Of a DNA stretch of 64,000 nucleotides, positions 42,493 to 51,947 are shown piece after piece. This stretch comes from Halosimplex carlsbadense 2-9-1. Its GTDB lineage: Archaea > Halobacteriota > Halobacteria > Halobacteriales > Haloarculaceae. Each line of letters opens with the position of its first letter. Within the stretch, counting starts at the first letter, position 1. A program made the position numbers and the translations under genes. The notes below the pieces were generated by a model that worked only from the letters and a program-made list of their open reading frames with translations, did no database searches and was not told the DNA's origin. The stretch lies in assembly GCF_000337455.1 (NCBI RefSeq), contig NZ_AOIU01000023.1, positions 1-64,000 on the forward strand. The letters run 5' to 3'.

Positions 42493-43524
42493 ATGAGTGC
42501 TACCACGTTCGAGGGCACGATACTCCGCGGGCGCGAGTTCGAGCCCGTCGAGGGCCGCGTCGTCGTCGAGGGCGGCGAGATCACGGCCGTCGAGGAAGCG
42601 TCGACCCACAGCGACGACATCGTCCTCCCGGCGTTCGTCAACGCCCACACCCACATCGGCGACTCCATCGCCAAGGAGGCCGGCGGCGGCCTCTCGCTGG
42701 AGGAACTGGTCGCGCCGCCGGACGGCCTGAAACACCGACTGCTGCGCGCGGCGAGCCAGGAGGAGAAGGTCGAGGCGATGCGGCGGTCGTTGCAGTTCAT
42801 GGTCGATTCGGGGACCGCGGCCTGCATCGAGTTTCGGGAGGGCGGCGTCGAGGGCGTCGAAGCGTTCGAGCGGGCGGCCCACGGCCTGCCCATCGACCCG
42901 ATGGTGATGGGTCGCGAGACGGTCGAGGCGATGGAGGCGGCCGACGGCTTCGGCGCCAGCGGCGCCAACGACGCCGACTTCTCCCGGGAGCGCAACGCGA
43001 CCGCCCGCGCCGGCAAGCCCTTCGGCATCCACGCCGGCGAGGTCGACGCCTCCGACATCAACCCCGCGCTCGATCTGGACCCCGATTTCCTCGTTCACAT
43101 GGTCCACGCCGAGGAGTTACACCTCGACCGCGTCGCCGACAGCGAGATCCCGGTCGCCGTCTGTCCGCGGTCCAATCTCGTCACCGACGTGGGATTCCCG
43201 CCGATCGCCGAGTTGCTGGAGCGAACGACCGTCGCGCTCGGGACGGACAACGTCTTTCTCAACAGCCCCTCGATGTTCCGCGAGATGGAGTTCGCCGCGA
43301 AGCTCGCCGATGTCAGCGCCCGCGACGTGTTGCGGATGGCGACGGTCAACGGCGCCGAGATCGCCGACCGCAACTGCGGGCTGGTCGAACCCGGCCGCGA
43401 CGCCAGGCTGCTCGTCCTCGACGGCGACTCGGACAACCTCGCCGGCGCGCAAGACCTCGTCCGCGCGGTCGTCCGCCGCGCCGGCGTCGCGGACGTGTCC
43501 GACGTGTACCTCACCGGCGACTGA
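42493..43524 (+). CDS. Amidohydrolase-superfamily deaminase/hydrolase
   Basis: 343 residues, metal-dependent TIM-barrel hydrolase. Metal ligands are in LPAFVNAHTHIGDS (HxH), FGIHAGEVD, MVHAEEL, and the conserved Asp in LGTDNVFLNSPSMFREM. It resembles the chlorohydrolase/cytosine-deaminase (TRZ/ATZ) branch but is somewhat short. The typical N-terminal small beta domain is present (GTILRGREFEPVEGRVVVEGGEI). Substrate not predictable. Tandem with the HD hydrolase gene, which could suggest nucleotide or base salvage, but that is inference. Confidence 0.85.
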   Translation: MSATTFEGTILRGREFEPVEGRVVVEGGEITAVEEASTHSDDIVLPAFVNAHTHIGDSIAKEAGGGLSLEELVAPPDGLKHRLLRAASQEEKVEAMRRSLQFMVDSGTAACIEFREGGVEGVEAFERAAHGLPIDPMVMGRETVEAMEAADGFGASGANDADFSRERNATARAGKPFGIHAGEVDASDINPALDLDPDFLVHMVHAEELHLDRVADSEIPVAVCPRSNLVTDVGFPPIAELLERTTVALGTDNVFLNSPSMFREMEFAAKLADVSARDVLRMATVNGAEIADRNCGLVEPGRDARLLVLDGDSDNLAGAQDLVRAVVRRAGVADVSDVYLTGD

Positions 43525-43604
43525 GCCGGCTGTGGGCGCGCTGTCGACGGCTTGGAGATTCAGGCACCGAGTTGAGACGGCATCCGCCCGTATCCGGGCG
43601 TGCG

Positions 43605-43961
43605 ATGTCACTCTCCGAAACCGTCTCCAGGATCGACCGTCTGAGCGACGACGAGCGCGAGTGTATCGAGATCTGTAACGAGGCCGCCGAGGTCTGCGAG
43701 TGGTGCGCCGACGAGTGCCTCGGCGACGCCGACATGGAGGAGTGTGCCCGCCTCTGTCGGGACGTGGCGGATATCGCTTCCCTGCACGCCCGGTTCATGG
43801 CGCGGGACTCCAACTACAGCGCCGAACTCGCCGAGGCCTGCGCCGGCGCCTGCGAGGAGTGCGCCGCGGAGTGCGACCGCCACGACGCCGACCACTGCCA
43901 GGTCTGTGCCGACGTGCTCCGCGAGTGCGCCGAGTCGTGTCGGACCATGATGGCGGCCTGA
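43605..43961 (+). CDS. Cys-rich four-helix-bundle copper-storage-like protein (DUF326/Csp)
   Basis: 118 residues with 15 cysteines arranged along predicted helices: ECIEICNEAAEVCEWCADECL, MEECARLCRDVADIA, LAEACAGACEECAAECDRH and HCQVCADVLRECAESC. This is the pattern of Csp copper-storage proteins, which line the core of a four-helix bundle with Cys thiols and bind many Cu(I). No Tat signal, so it is the cytosolic Csp3 type. Start at 43605 (MSLSETVSRIDRLSDDE) chosen by family. No copper ATPase or regulator gene is adjacent. Confidence 0.88.
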   Translation: MSLSETVSRIDRLSDDERECIEICNEAAEVCEWCADECLGDADMEECARLCRDVADIASLHARFMARDSNYSAELAEACAGACEECAAECDRHDADHCQVCADVLRECAESCRTMMAA

Positions 43962-44043
43962 CCGGCCCGGTCGCGAGGCCCCGATCCCACCGTCTTCTCT
44001 CGTCCGTTTCCGCTCGTTCGTCGATTTCGACCCTGGCGAAGGA

Positions 44044-44049
44044 CTATAC
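44044..44049 (+). promoter_or_regulatory. TATA-like promoter of the uspA gene
   Basis: CTATAC centred about 27 bases before the ATG at 44073. Confidence 0.5.
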
Positions 44050-44072
44050 GCCCGTGGCTGGTACTGTCTGTC

Positions 44073-44576
44073 ATGGGGATCTACGACACGATCCTGTTGC
44101 CGACGGACGGGTCGGCGGGCACCGAGCGGGTGGTCGAGCACGCGGGGGCGCTGGCGCGGGTCCACGACGCGACGATCCGGGCGCTGTACGTCGTCGACGC
44201 GACGAGTTTCACCGGACTCCCGATGGAGTCCACCTGGGAGGGGGTCCGCCAGGTGCTGGAGTCGGAGGGGGAGACTGCGCTCGAGGGGGTCCAGCGGCTG
44301 GCGCCCGACGACGTGTCCGTCGAGACCGAGACGGTCGAAGGGACGCCCAGCACCGAAATCGTCCGCTACACGCGCGAGCAGCCGGTCGACGTGGTCGTGA
44401 TGGGGACCCACGGGCGCGGGGGGATCGACCGGCTGCTGCTGGGGAGCGTCGCCGAGCGCGTCGTCCGGAAGTCGGCGGTGCCGGTCGTGACGGTGCCAGT
44501 CAGCGAGAGATCGAGGAGCTCCGAGGAGGTCGTCGAAGCGGACGCCGACCCGACCGCCGGCGTCGAGAGTTCCTGA
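44073..44576 (+). CDS. Universal stress protein (UspA family)
   Basis: 167 residues, single UspA domain. N-terminal YDTILLPTDGSAGTERVVEHAGALARVHDATIRALYVVD and the ATP-binding loop VMGTHGRGGIDRLLLGSVAERVVRKSAVPVVTV (G-x2-G-x9-G-S) show the nucleotide-binding subclass. An acidic/Ser tail of about 20 residues follows. Such proteins are numerous in haloarchaea; specific partners are unknown. Own leaderless promoter. Confidence 0.92.
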   Translation: MGIYDTILLPTDGSAGTERVVEHAGALARVHDATIRALYVVDATSFTGLPMESTWEGVRQVLESEGETALEGVQRLAPDDVSVETETVEGTPSTEIVRYTREQPVDVVVMGTHGRGGIDRLLLGSVAERVVRKSAVPVVTVPVSERSRSSEEVVEADADPTAGVESS

Positions 44577-44616
44577 GACGGACGGTGGGGCCGTTCGCCC
44601 GCCCACCTCCCGCTCG

Positions 44617-45624
44617 CTACTCGACCGGTCGCAGGTGTTCGCAGTCGCCGGCGGTGACGGTGACCCGTTCGTCGCCGGTGTCGACGACGAGCGCGCCCGG
44701 GAACTCGATGTCGACGGCCTCGCCCACGACCTCGCCGGCGGACGTGTCGACCCGCACGCGCCTGCCCAGCGTCGTCGCGTACTCGCGCCATGCGGGGACC
44801 ACCGACTCCGGCTCGCTCCGCAGCTCGTCGAACTCCTCGACGACGCGCTGGGTGAACAGCCGGCGGTCGACAGCCCCTACCTCGCCCGAAAGCGTCGCCG
44901 GCCGCGCCTCGCTCGGTAGCTCCTCGGGGTCGACGTTGGCGTTGATCCCCATCCCGACGACGACCCACGAGACGCGGTCGGCCTCGCCTTCCATCTCCGT
45001 CAGGATCCCCGCGAGCTTCCGTTCGACTGCGCCGCCCTCCCGGCCCTCGCCGGGAACGACCACGTCGTCAGAGCTCCGCTCTGACGGGCCGTCGTTCGCT
45101 CCGCTCACGACGACGTCGTTGGGCCACTTGATCCCCGCGTCGACGCCGGCCTCGCGGGCGGCGCGCGTGACCGCGACGGCCGCCGCGAGCGTGAAGGTCG
45201 GCGCGTGCGTCGCCGGCACGTCCGGACGGACCAGCAGGCTGAGCCAGATGCCACCGCTGGGCGACGACCACTCGCGGTCGAGCCGGCCCCGACCGCCGGT
45301 CTGCTCGTCGGCGAGGACGGCCACGTCGGCGGCCCCCTCTCCCGCGAGGTCGCGAGCGCGGGCGTTGGTGCTCGGGATCGAGTCGTGAAACTCCACGTCG
45401 AAGGGCGCCTCCAGCCCGTACTCGACGGCGGCACCGCCGAACTCCGGGACCTCGGCGAGCGCGTACCCCTCGTCCTCGCTGGCGATACCGAACCCCTCCT
45501 CGCGCAGCGCCTCGACGTGTTTCCAGACGGCCGCCCGCGACACGTCCAGCCGCTCGGCCAGCTCCGGCCCGGTGACGGGTCCCTCGCTCAGCGCGTCGAG
45601 GACCCGCTCGCGCGTCTCCTGCAT
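44617..45624 (-). CDS. birA: Biotin--[acetyl-CoA-carboxylase] ligase with HTH domain
   Basis: 335 residues. N-terminal winged helix (RERVLDALSEGPVTGPELAERLDVSRAAVWKHVEALREEG), then the ligase domain: STNARARDLAGEG, biotin/ATP loop ADEQTGGRGRLDREWSSPSGGIWLSLL, and IKWPNDVVV, ending in the C-terminal SH3-like domain. It biotinylates the BCCP domain encoded at 48 kb and, with its HTH, may repress biotin or carboxylase genes. An extra about 25-residue segment after IKWPNDVVVSG (GANDGPSERSSDDVVVPGEG) is encoded by tandem DNA palindromes and looks like an in-frame insertion in a surface loop. Start at 45624. Confidence 0.92.
   Translation of the reverse strand: MQETRERVLDALSEGPVTGPELAERLDVSRAAVWKHVEALREEGFGIASEDEGYALAEVPEFGGAAVEYGLEAPFDVEFHDSIPSTNARARDLAGEGAADVAVLADEQTGGRGRLDREWSSPSGGIWLSLLVRPDVPATHAPTFTLAAAVAVTRAAREAGVDAGIKWPNDVVVSGANDGPSERSSDDVVVPGEGREGGAVERKLAGILTEMEGEADRVSWVVVGMGINANVDPEELPSEARPATLSGEVGAVDRRLFTQRVVEEFDELRSEPESVVPAWREYATTLGRRVRVDTSAGEVVGEAVDIEFPGALVVDTGDERVTVTAGDCEHLRPVE
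45067..45111. repeat. Two tandem palindromes inside birA
   Basis: GTCAGAGC-TCC-GCTCTGAC (45067-45085, perfect) and an imperfect relative with GTCGTTCGC and GCTCACGAC arms around the same TCC loop (45091-45111). Both are in frame in a loop that is not conserved in BirA. Confidence 0.75.
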
Positions 45625-45725
45625 GCGAACGGGTCGGTTCCCGGCGACCGTAAGTGGTCCGGAGCGCAGCGCGACCGAAGGGATTCCACCGTCCCGGCCG
45701 TCACGGCGCGGACGACCGGGGCGAC

Positions 45726-46586
45726 TCACCGCACACGCCGGACGAACGCAGCGACAGTCCCGACCTGCACCGCCGCGATAGCGCCCGCGAGCACCGGTCC
45801 GCCGACGGGCGCGCTCGCCGACAGAAAGGTCGCGAGGCCGAGGACGACCACGACGGCCGCCAGCGCCCAGCCGTGACCGGTCGACAGCTGCCAGCTCCGC
45901 CCGAGCGCGTCGCGCGTCGATTCGCCATCGACGAGCAGCGCCGGGAGCGCGACCAGGTGGACGACGACGTAGACGTACAGCGCGACGAACGGAATGCCGA
46001 CGAACAGCGGTACGTCCGCCGCGGGGGCGACGGTCCTCAGAAGCGCGTCGGCGGCGAAGACGAATCCGTACCGGGCCGTCGCCGCTCGGGTCGGCTCGAC
46101 GTCGAGCAGCGTCGCGAACGCGTAGACCCCCGCCGCCGCGAACGCCGCGGTTCGCAACAGCTCCAGCGCTCCGACCCAGACCAGCCAGCCGGGTTTCAAC
46201 CCGGCCAGCGCCGACAGCGGCGTCGTCACGCCGGCGGGCACGCTCACCACGACACCGTAGTGGACCGCCAGGCGCCCGGTCGTGAGGCCCTGGAACGCGG
46301 CGACCGGAACGGGGTCGACCAGTCGGACCCAGTCGACGACGGCCACGGCCAGCCCGGCCAGAACCATCGCGACGAGGACGGTCGGCTGCCTGCGCAGGCT
46401 GGCGACCCCCTCGCGGACCAGCCCGGTTCCCGTGAGCGGCGACCCGTCGTCGCGCTCGACCGCGGGACCGGTCAGATACCCGCCGTCGGTTCTGGTCGCC
46501 GCCCTGTCGGAAGTCGGCCCGGTCGACTCCGCGGCCGTCGGCGCGTCCGGACCCTTCGGGGCCGCCGCGTCGCGCTCGCCGCTCAT
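45726..46586 (-). CDS. Polytopic membrane protein, 286 residues
   Basis: Unrecognised family. Hydrophilic N-terminus of about 60 residues, then about six membrane segments (VLVAMVLAGLAVAVVDWV; LVWVGALELLRTAAFAAAGVYAFATLL; VGIPFVALYVYVVVHLVALPALLV; WALAAVVVVLGLATFLSA). The motif ALPALLVDGESTRDALGRSWQLSTGHGWALAAVVVV resembles glycerophosphoryl-diester-phosphodiesterase-membrane-domain-like/DUF proteins of haloarchaea. Its start overlaps the stop of the upstream PQQ-propeller gene by four bases (ATGA), so the two form an operon. Perhaps a membrane partner of that secreted protein. Confidence 0.7.
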   Translation of the reverse strand: MSGERDAAAPKGPDAPTAAESTGPTSDRAATRTDGGYLTGPAVERDDGSPLTGTGLVREGVASLRRQPTVLVAMVLAGLAVAVVDWVRLVDPVPVAAFQGLTTGRLAVHYGVVVSVPAGVTTPLSALAGLKPGWLVWVGALELLRTAAFAAAGVYAFATLLDVEPTRAATARYGFVFAADALLRTVAPAADVPLFVGIPFVALYVYVVVHLVALPALLVDGESTRDALGRSWQLSTGHGWALAAVVVVLGLATFLSASAPVGGPVLAGAIAAVQVGTVAAFVRRVR

Positions 46587-47932
46587 GCTTCCTCCAGCGC
46601 GTAGAGTTGCGCGCTCGCGACGACGTACACCGCGTCGTCGACGAGAGCGGCCGGCGAACACGGCTCGGCCGGGGAGTCGAACCGCCAGCGGACCGAGCCG
46701 TCGGCGGCGTCGACGCCCGCGAGCGCGCCGTCGGCGGTCGGCACCGCGACCAGCCCGTCGGCGACCGCCGGCAGGAAGGGACCGGTCTCGACGGCGACGC
46801 CGTCGGCGACCCACTGGAGTGACCCGTCGGCGGCGTCGAGCGCGCAGAGCCGGGCGAGCGGCTCGGTCCCGCCGTCGGTCTCCGTCTCTCCCTCCGACTC
46901 GGTGCCCCGATCCGCCGGGCGTCGAGCGTAGACCGTCCCGTCACCGACGGCGAGCGGTCCCGCCGGCACGTCCTCGCCTTCGAAGGAGGTTCTCCAGGCG
47001 ACCGAACCGTCGGTGTCGAGCGCCTGAATCCAGCCCTGGCCGCTGACGAACAGCCGCTCGGCCGTCGCGGTCAGGTACATCGGCGAAGCGGGAAACGCCC
47101 GCCGGACGGTGGTGTGGTCGCCGGTCGCGAGGTCGTAGCCTCGAACGCCGCCCTCGGGGCCGACGACGTAGGCGGTGCCGTCACGGACCGCCGGGCGCAC
47201 GGCGGGGAGCCCCTCGTCGCTCGTCCACCGAACCGCGCCGCCGCTCCCGTCGACCACCGCGAGCGTGCCGCGGACGTACGTCAGGAGCGTGTCCCCGGCT
47301 ACGACGGGCGGTGGGGTCGTGCTCCCGCCGAAGTGGACTCTGCTGTAGCTGTCCGCGTCCGCGTCGGTCGACGCCGTCCACCGCGTCGCGTCGTCGCCCT
47401 GCCACCATCCCGACCGACCGCCGCGAGCCGGGAGTCCGACGAGTCGATGGGCGTCGAACGTCGGCGTCTCCAGCGTCGCGACGGTCGGCTCCCGGTAGGC
47501 GCGAGCGGGCGCAACTGCCGCCGCGGTCCGCGTCGACCGCCGACCACGCGCGAGTACGTCCCCGTCGCTCGCCGACACGGCGAGCAGTTCAGGGCTGACA
47601 GGGACGTCCTCGGACCCGAACGGCCCGACGGCGTAGACGACGCCGTCGGCGACGACGGGCGCGGGTCGTTCGTCCGCTTCGGATCCCGAGAGGATGTCAC
47701 GCCGCCAGCGCACGCTGATGCCGTCGATCGGCGGGTCGGCGTCGGGCGCGTAGGCCGTGCCACCGGGGTCGCGAGCGGCCATCGGCCAGCCGCTCGCACC
47801 GCCGACCGCCGTCTGCGCGCCCGCTGCCGTCCGGAGGTACTGACGCGCCAGGTAACCGCCGCCCAGCAGCGTGCCCGTGACACCGCCGCTCGCGAGCAAC
47901 TGGCGTCTGGAGAGGGAGCTATCGGGGACCAT
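46583..47932 (-). CDS. Tat-exported PQQ-type beta-propeller protein
   Basis: 449 residues. N-terminal Tat signal SLSRRQLLASGGVTGTLLGGGYLA with twin Arg and no lipobox Cys, so released or membrane-retained by the signal helix. The mature part is a run of PQQ-like propeller blades, each with the pattern L..DA.DGSLQWVADG / VDAADGSVRWRFD / LDTDGSVAWRTSF / VDGSGGAVRWTSD. No catalytic residues of quinoprotein dehydrogenases stand out, so a binding or assembly role (BamB-like scaffold) is as likely as an enzyme. Co-translated with the following membrane protein. Confidence 0.85.
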   Translation of the reverse strand: MVPDSSLSRRQLLASGGVTGTLLGGGYLARQYLRTAAGAQTAVGGASGWPMAARDPGGTAYAPDADPPIDGISVRWRRDILSGSEADERPAPVVADGVVYAVGPFGSEDVPVSPELLAVSASDGDVLARGRRSTRTAAAVAPARAYREPTVATLETPTFDAHRLVGLPARGGRSGWWQGDDATRWTASTDADADSYSRVHFGGSTTPPPVVAGDTLLTYVRGTLAVVDGSGGAVRWTSDEGLPAVRPAVRDGTAYVVGPEGGVRGYDLATGDHTTVRRAFPASPMYLTATAERLFVSGQGWIQALDTDGSVAWRTSFEGEDVPAGPLAVGDGTVYARRPADRGTESEGETETDGGTEPLARLCALDAADGSLQWVADGVAVETGPFLPAVADGLVAVPTADGALAGVDAADGSVRWRFDSPAEPCSPAALVDDAVYVVASAQLYALEEA

Positions 47933-47996
47933 CTACCGGATCGTCCAAACGCACTGTCAAAAATCTTCTAGTCCGCGCGCTCCGCACCGAGGTCGG

Positions 47997-49844
47997 TCAG
48001 TCCAGCACGAACATCGTGTCGCCCATGTCGACCGAGTCGCCCTCGCTGACGGCGACGGCGGTGACGGTGCCGCCGTTCTCGGCGACGATGTCGTTCTCCA
48101 TCTTCATCGCCTCCAGCACGCAGAGCACGTCGCCGGCCGCCACCTCGTCGCCCTCCGCGACGTTGACTTCGAGGATGGTGCCCTGCATCTCGGCGGTCAC
48201 TTCCTGACCCTCGGCGGAGGCGCCGCCGGCGTCGCCGCCGCTCGAACCCCCGCCGCCGGGCTGGGGTCGCTGGGCCTGGCCGCCGTTCCCGGCGGCGCCG
48301 TCGCCGCCGGTCGGGATCGCAGGTGCACCCCGCTCTTCGAGTTCCACCTCGAAGCGCTTGCCGTTGACCTCGACGGTGAACTCCCGCTCGACGACCTCCT
48401 CGTCGCCGTCGCCGGCGCCCGCCGGTTCGGTGCCCCACTTCTCCTGGGCGGCCTCGATGCGCTCGTGGTCGAGGTCGTCGTCGAGGTACTTCGTGGTGTG
48501 GCGGCCCTCGAGAAACGGCTCGTCGGTGAGCATCATGCGGTGGAAGGGGATGATCGTCGGGAAGCCCTCGATGGTGTAGTCGGCGAGCGCGCGCTTGCCC
48601 CGAGCGATGCACTCGGCGCGGTCCTCGCCGTGGGTGATGAGCTTCGCGACCATCGAGTCGTAGTCGGTCACGAGGTCGTCGCCCTGGCGGTGGGCGTCGT
48701 CGACGCGAACGCCGATACCGCCGGGCGGATCGTACACCTCGTACTCGCCGCCGGTGGCGGGCGCGAAGTCGTTGGCGGCGTTCTCGGCGTTGATCCGGAA
48801 CTCCATGGCGTGGCCCTCCAGTTCCACGTCGTCCTGGTCGAAGGTGAGTTCCTCGCCGGCGGCGACGCGGATCTGCCACTTCACGAGGTCGATGTCGGTC
48901 AGCTCCTCGGTGACGGTGTGTTCGACCTGGATGCGCGTGTTGACTTCGAGGAAGAAAAAATCCGTGTCGGCGTCGAGCAGGCCCTCGTCGTTGCGGTCGT
49001 CGTCCTCGACGAGGAACTCGAAGGTGCCGGCGTTGTAGTAGTCCCCGGCGTCGGCACCCCGGCGGGCGGCCTCCCTGATGTCCTCGCGTAATTCGTCGGT
49101 GAGCGCGGGGCTCGGCCCCTCTTCGATGACCTTCTGCTGGCGTCGCTGGAGCGAGCAGTCCCGTTCGCCGACGTGGCGGACGTTGCCGTGTTTGTCGGCG
49201 ATGATCTGCACCTCGACGTGGCGGGCGTTGTCGAGGAACCGTTCGAGGTACACCGAGGCGTTCGAGAAGTACGCCTCGCCCTCGCGCTGGGCGGTTTCGA
49301 GAGCCTCCTCGGCGTCTTCGGGGCTCTCGACGACCTCCTGGCCCATCCCGCCGCCCCCGCCTTCGGCCTTGATCAGGACGGGGAAGCCGTGTTCCTCCCC
49401 GAACTCGACCACCTGCTCGGGGTCCTCGACGGACTCGGTGGTGCCGGGGACGATGGGCACGTCGGCCTCCCGCATCACCTGGCGGGCGTGGGTCTTCTCG
49501 CCGAGGCGTTCCATCGCTTCGCTGGCGGGGCCGATCCAGGTGATCCCGTCGGTCTCCTCGACGCGGGCGGCGAAGTCGGCGTTCTCGGCCATGAACCCGT
49601 AGCCCGGGTGGATGGCGTCGGCGTCGGCCTTCTCCGCGGCCTCGATGACGGCCGCCCCGTCGTTGTAGGAGTCGGCCGCGCGAGCGGGGCCGACGTTGTA
49701 CGCCTCGTCGGCGTAGCGGACGAAGCCGGCGTGTTTGTCGGCCTCGCTGTAGACGGCGACCGTCCCGACGCCGAGCTCCTCGCAGGCGCGCATCACGCGG
49801 ACGGCGATCTCGCCGCGGTTCGCGACGAGGACCTTCTCGAACAT
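47997..49844 (-). CDS. Acyl-CoA carboxylase biotin carboxylase/BCCP fusion subunit
   Basis: 615 residues. Biotin carboxylase part (about 1-450): [25 protein letters not shown]-grasp loop [14 protein letters not shown], and the [17 protein letters not shown] and [16 protein letters not shown] signatures. A Gly/Ser-rich linker (about 520-545) leads to the BCCP domain with biotinylated K581 in [10 protein letters not shown]. It carboxylates its own biotin with bicarbonate and ATP, then hands CO2 to the carboxyltransferase (gene at 55-56.7 kb). Substrate acetyl- or propionyl-CoA cannot be separated by eye. TATA-like ATTTAAAG (49868-49875) gives a leaderless start. Confidence 0.94.
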   Translation of the reverse strand: MFEKVLVANRGEIAVRVMRACEELGVGTVAVYSEADKHAGFVRYADEAYNVGPARAADSYNDGAAVIEAAEKADADAIHPGYGFMAENADFAARVEETDGITWIGPASEAMERLGEKTHARQVMREADVPIVPGTTESVEDPEQVVEFGEEHGFPVLIKAEGGGGGMGQEVVESPEDAEEALETAQREGEAYFSNASVYLERFLDNARHVEVQIIADKHGNVRHVGERDCSLQRRQQKVIEEGPSPALTDELREDIREAARRGADAGDYYNAGTFEFLVEDDDRNDEGLLDADTDFFFLEVNTRIQVEHTVTEELTDIDLVKWQIRVAAGEELTFDQDDVELEGHAMEFRINAENAANDFAPATGGEYEVYDPPGGIGVRVDDAHRQGDDLVTDYDSMVAKLITHGEDRAECIARGKRALADYTIEGFPTIIPFHRMMLTDEPFLEGRHTTKYLDDDLDHERIEAAQEKWGTEPAGAGDGDEEVVEREFTVEVNGKRFEVELEERGAPAIPTGGDGAAGNGGQAQRPQPGGGGSSGGDAGGASAEGQEVTAEMQGTILEVNVAEGDEVAAGDVLCVLEAMKMENDIVAENGGTVTAVAVSEGDSVDMGDTMFVLD

Positions 49845-49867
49845 ATCACCCTGTACCGAGCGTCACC

Positions 49868-49875
49868 CTTTAAAT
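49868..49875 (-). promoter_or_regulatory. TATA-like promoter of the biotin carboxylase gene
   Basis: Minus-strand ATTTAAAG centred about 27 bases before the ATG at 49844. Confidence 0.6.
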
Positions 49876-50039
49876 CTAATCGGAAGGTTCGGTGGGCCCC
49901 GGCAGCGGCAGGCGGTCCGGCTCGACTCGCAAGTCCGACCCGATCGTTGATGGAGGATTCCGCCCTTCGATGGGCTAATTCGTCCGTTTTCGGCCGATCG
50001 GTTTGTTGGTGTTAAGTCGGTCCGGTACTAAACTGTAGT

Positions 50040-51863
50040 ATGGAGAGTCCCCATGGGACAGCGACGGGTGAGTCGTTCGAACTGGCCGACGACGAGGCCA
50101 TCGACCCCGACGACTACGAGACGGTCGAGCGGCGAGTACTGGTGATCGGTGCCGGTGCCGCCGGCGCGCGGACGGCGATCGAACTGGTCGAGCAGGGGGT
50201 CGCCCCCGAGGACCTGCTCGTCGTCGGCAAGCGGGGCCACGGCGACGCCCACACGACGTGGGCCCGGGGCGGCGTCAACGGCGCGCTCGGGACCCACGAT
50301 CCGGAAGACGACTGGACCGTCCACGCCGCCGACACGCTGAACGAGGGCCACCACGTCAACGACCCCGACAAGGTCGAGACGGTCACGAAGCGGATGCCCG
50401 CGCTCCTCCGGGAGCTCGACGAGTGGGGGATGGCGTTCAGCCGGACCGACGAGGGCGAGATCGACCAGCGGTACTTCGGTGCCCAGTCGTTCCGGCGGAC
50501 GGCCTTCGCGGGCGACCACACCGGCGAGTCGATGCTCGACACGCTCGTCGAGCGCGCGCAGGACCTCGAGATCCCCTACCGCGAGAACCTGTTCGTCTCC
50601 GATCTGGTCACCGACGGCGACCGGGTGCTGGGCGCCACGGCCGTCGACACGGACACCGGCGAGTTCGTCGGCGTCGACGCCGAGGTGGTCGTCCTCGCGG
50701 CGGGCGGCTACACCAGTCTCTACAGGCGCCACTCCTCGCGGGACGACGAGAACACCGGCGACGGCCCCGCGCTGGCCTACCGCGCCGGCGCGGACCTGCT
50801 GGACATGGAGTTCGTCCAGTTCCACCCGACCGGGATGGCCGGCAACCGTTACGGCGAAGAGTGGGACGGCCGCCTCGTCACCGAGGCCGTCCGCGGCGAG
50901 GGCGGCCGGCTGTACAACTCGGAGGGCGAGCGGTTCATGGAGCGGTACTCGCCCGACCAGATGGAGCTCGACGCCCGCGACGTGGTCGCTCGCGCTATCG
51001 CACAGGAAATCGAGGAGGGCCGCGGAACGGAGAGCGGCGGCGTCTACCTCGACATCTCCCACCGCGAGCGCGAGTTCATCGAGGAGCGACTCCCGCGGAT
51101 GTCCGAGCGGTTCGCGGACCTGGGCGTCGACATGGCCGAGGAGCCCGTCGAGGTCGCGCCGACCGCCCACTACGGCATGGGCGGGGTCGTCGTCGACGAG
51201 GTCGGCGAGACGAGCGTCGACGACCTCTACGCCATCGGCGAGACGATGGCCGGCGTCCACGGCGCCAACCGCCTCGGCGGCAACTCGCTGGCCGAGACCA
51301 TCGCGTTCGGGGAGGTGACGGGCCAGGCCGTCGCCGAGCGGCTCGGCGACGGCGTCGAGCGACCGGCGGACGGGGCGTTCCACGAGCGTGCAGGCTCGCA
51401 GTTCGCCGACCTCGCGACGCTGTCGGGACGCGACGGCGCGCACGACCCCGAGGCGCTGCTGGACGAGCTGCGGGAGTCGCTCTGGACCCACGCCGGGATC
51501 CTCAGGGACGGCGAGGGGCTGAGCGAGGCGCTGGACGAACTGGCGTCGATCCGCGAACGCGCGGCCGATCTCGCGGTCGGCGACCGGACGGACCGCTCGT
51601 TCGAGTTCGCGCTCGACCTCGGGTTCGCGCTGACCGTCGCGGAGGCGGTAGTGCGTGGCGCGCTCGAACGCGAGGAGTCTCGCGGTGCCCACGTCCGTAC
51701 CGAATTCCCCGAGACCGACCCGGAGTGGCGCCGCTCGGTCGTGATCGGCCCCGACAGCGTCGGTGCGATGCGCGTCGACACGGCCCCCGTCGGCACGCCG
51801 AGCGAGGCCGTCCAGGAGGCCCTCGACGCGGGGTACGAACTGGACTACCACCAGCTCGAGTAG
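50040..51863 (+). CDS. FAD-dependent fumarate reductase/succinate dehydrogenase-type flavoprotein
   Basis: 607 residues. FAD-binding RRVLVIGAGAAGARTAIEL, the His region HTTWARGGVNGALGTHDPEDDW, VVLAAGGYTSLY, FVQFHPTGMAG, catalytic-Arg region DARDVVARAIAQEIEEGRG, HYGMGGVVVDE and HGANRLGGNSLAETIAFGEVTG are all present, followed by the C-terminal helical domain. The iron-sulfur and membrane subunits of complex II are not adjacent, so it may be a soluble oxidoreductase (fumarate reductase-like or L-aspartate-oxidase-like) rather than SdhA. TTAAG at 50012-50016 is the likely TATA box. Confidence 0.85.
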   Translation: MESPHGTATGESFELADDEAIDPDDYETVERRVLVIGAGAAGARTAIELVEQGVAPEDLLVVGKRGHGDAHTTWARGGVNGALGTHDPEDDWTVHAADTLNEGHHVNDPDKVETVTKRMPALLRELDEWGMAFSRTDEGEIDQRYFGAQSFRRTAFAGDHTGESMLDTLVERAQDLEIPYRENLFVSDLVTDGDRVLGATAVDTDTGEFVGVDAEVVVLAAGGYTSLYRRHSSRDDENTGDGPALAYRAGADLLDMEFVQFHPTGMAGNRYGEEWDGRLVTEAVRGEGGRLYNSEGERFMERYSPDQMELDARDVVARAIAQEIEEGRGTESGGVYLDISHREREFIEERLPRMSERFADLGVDMAEEPVEVAPTAHYGMGGVVVDEVGETSVDDLYAIGETMAGVHGANRLGGNSLAETIAFGEVTGQAVAERLGDGVERPADGAFHERAGSQFADLATLSGRDGAHDPEALLDELRESLWTHAGILRDGEGLSEALDELASIRERAADLAVGDRTDRSFEFALDLGFALTVAEAVVRGALEREESRGAHVRTEFPETDPEWRRSVVIGPDSVGAMRVDTAPVGTPSEAVQEALDAGYELDYHQLE

Positions 51864-51918
51864 TCGGCTGACGCCGTCCCACCGCTCGACCGTCGGACCC
51901 GCCCGGTCGGGAAAACCG

Positions 51919-51923
51919 TTATG
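51919..51923 (+). promoter_or_regulatory. TATA-like promoter of the E1 alpha gene
   Basis: TTATG in AAAACCGTTATGCGC, centred exactly 27 bases before the GTG at 51948. It argues that the in-frame ATG at 51921 is part of the promoter and not the start. Confidence 0.55.
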
Positions 51924-51947
51924 CGCTTGCTGGCCGTCGCTTCGGGG

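Noticed and set aside
50040..51863. Calling the flavoprotein NadB (L-aspartate oxidase) or SdhA
   Set aside because: No nadA/nadC and no sdhB/C/D neighbours, and the shared motifs do not separate these subfamilies; a general assignment is safer.
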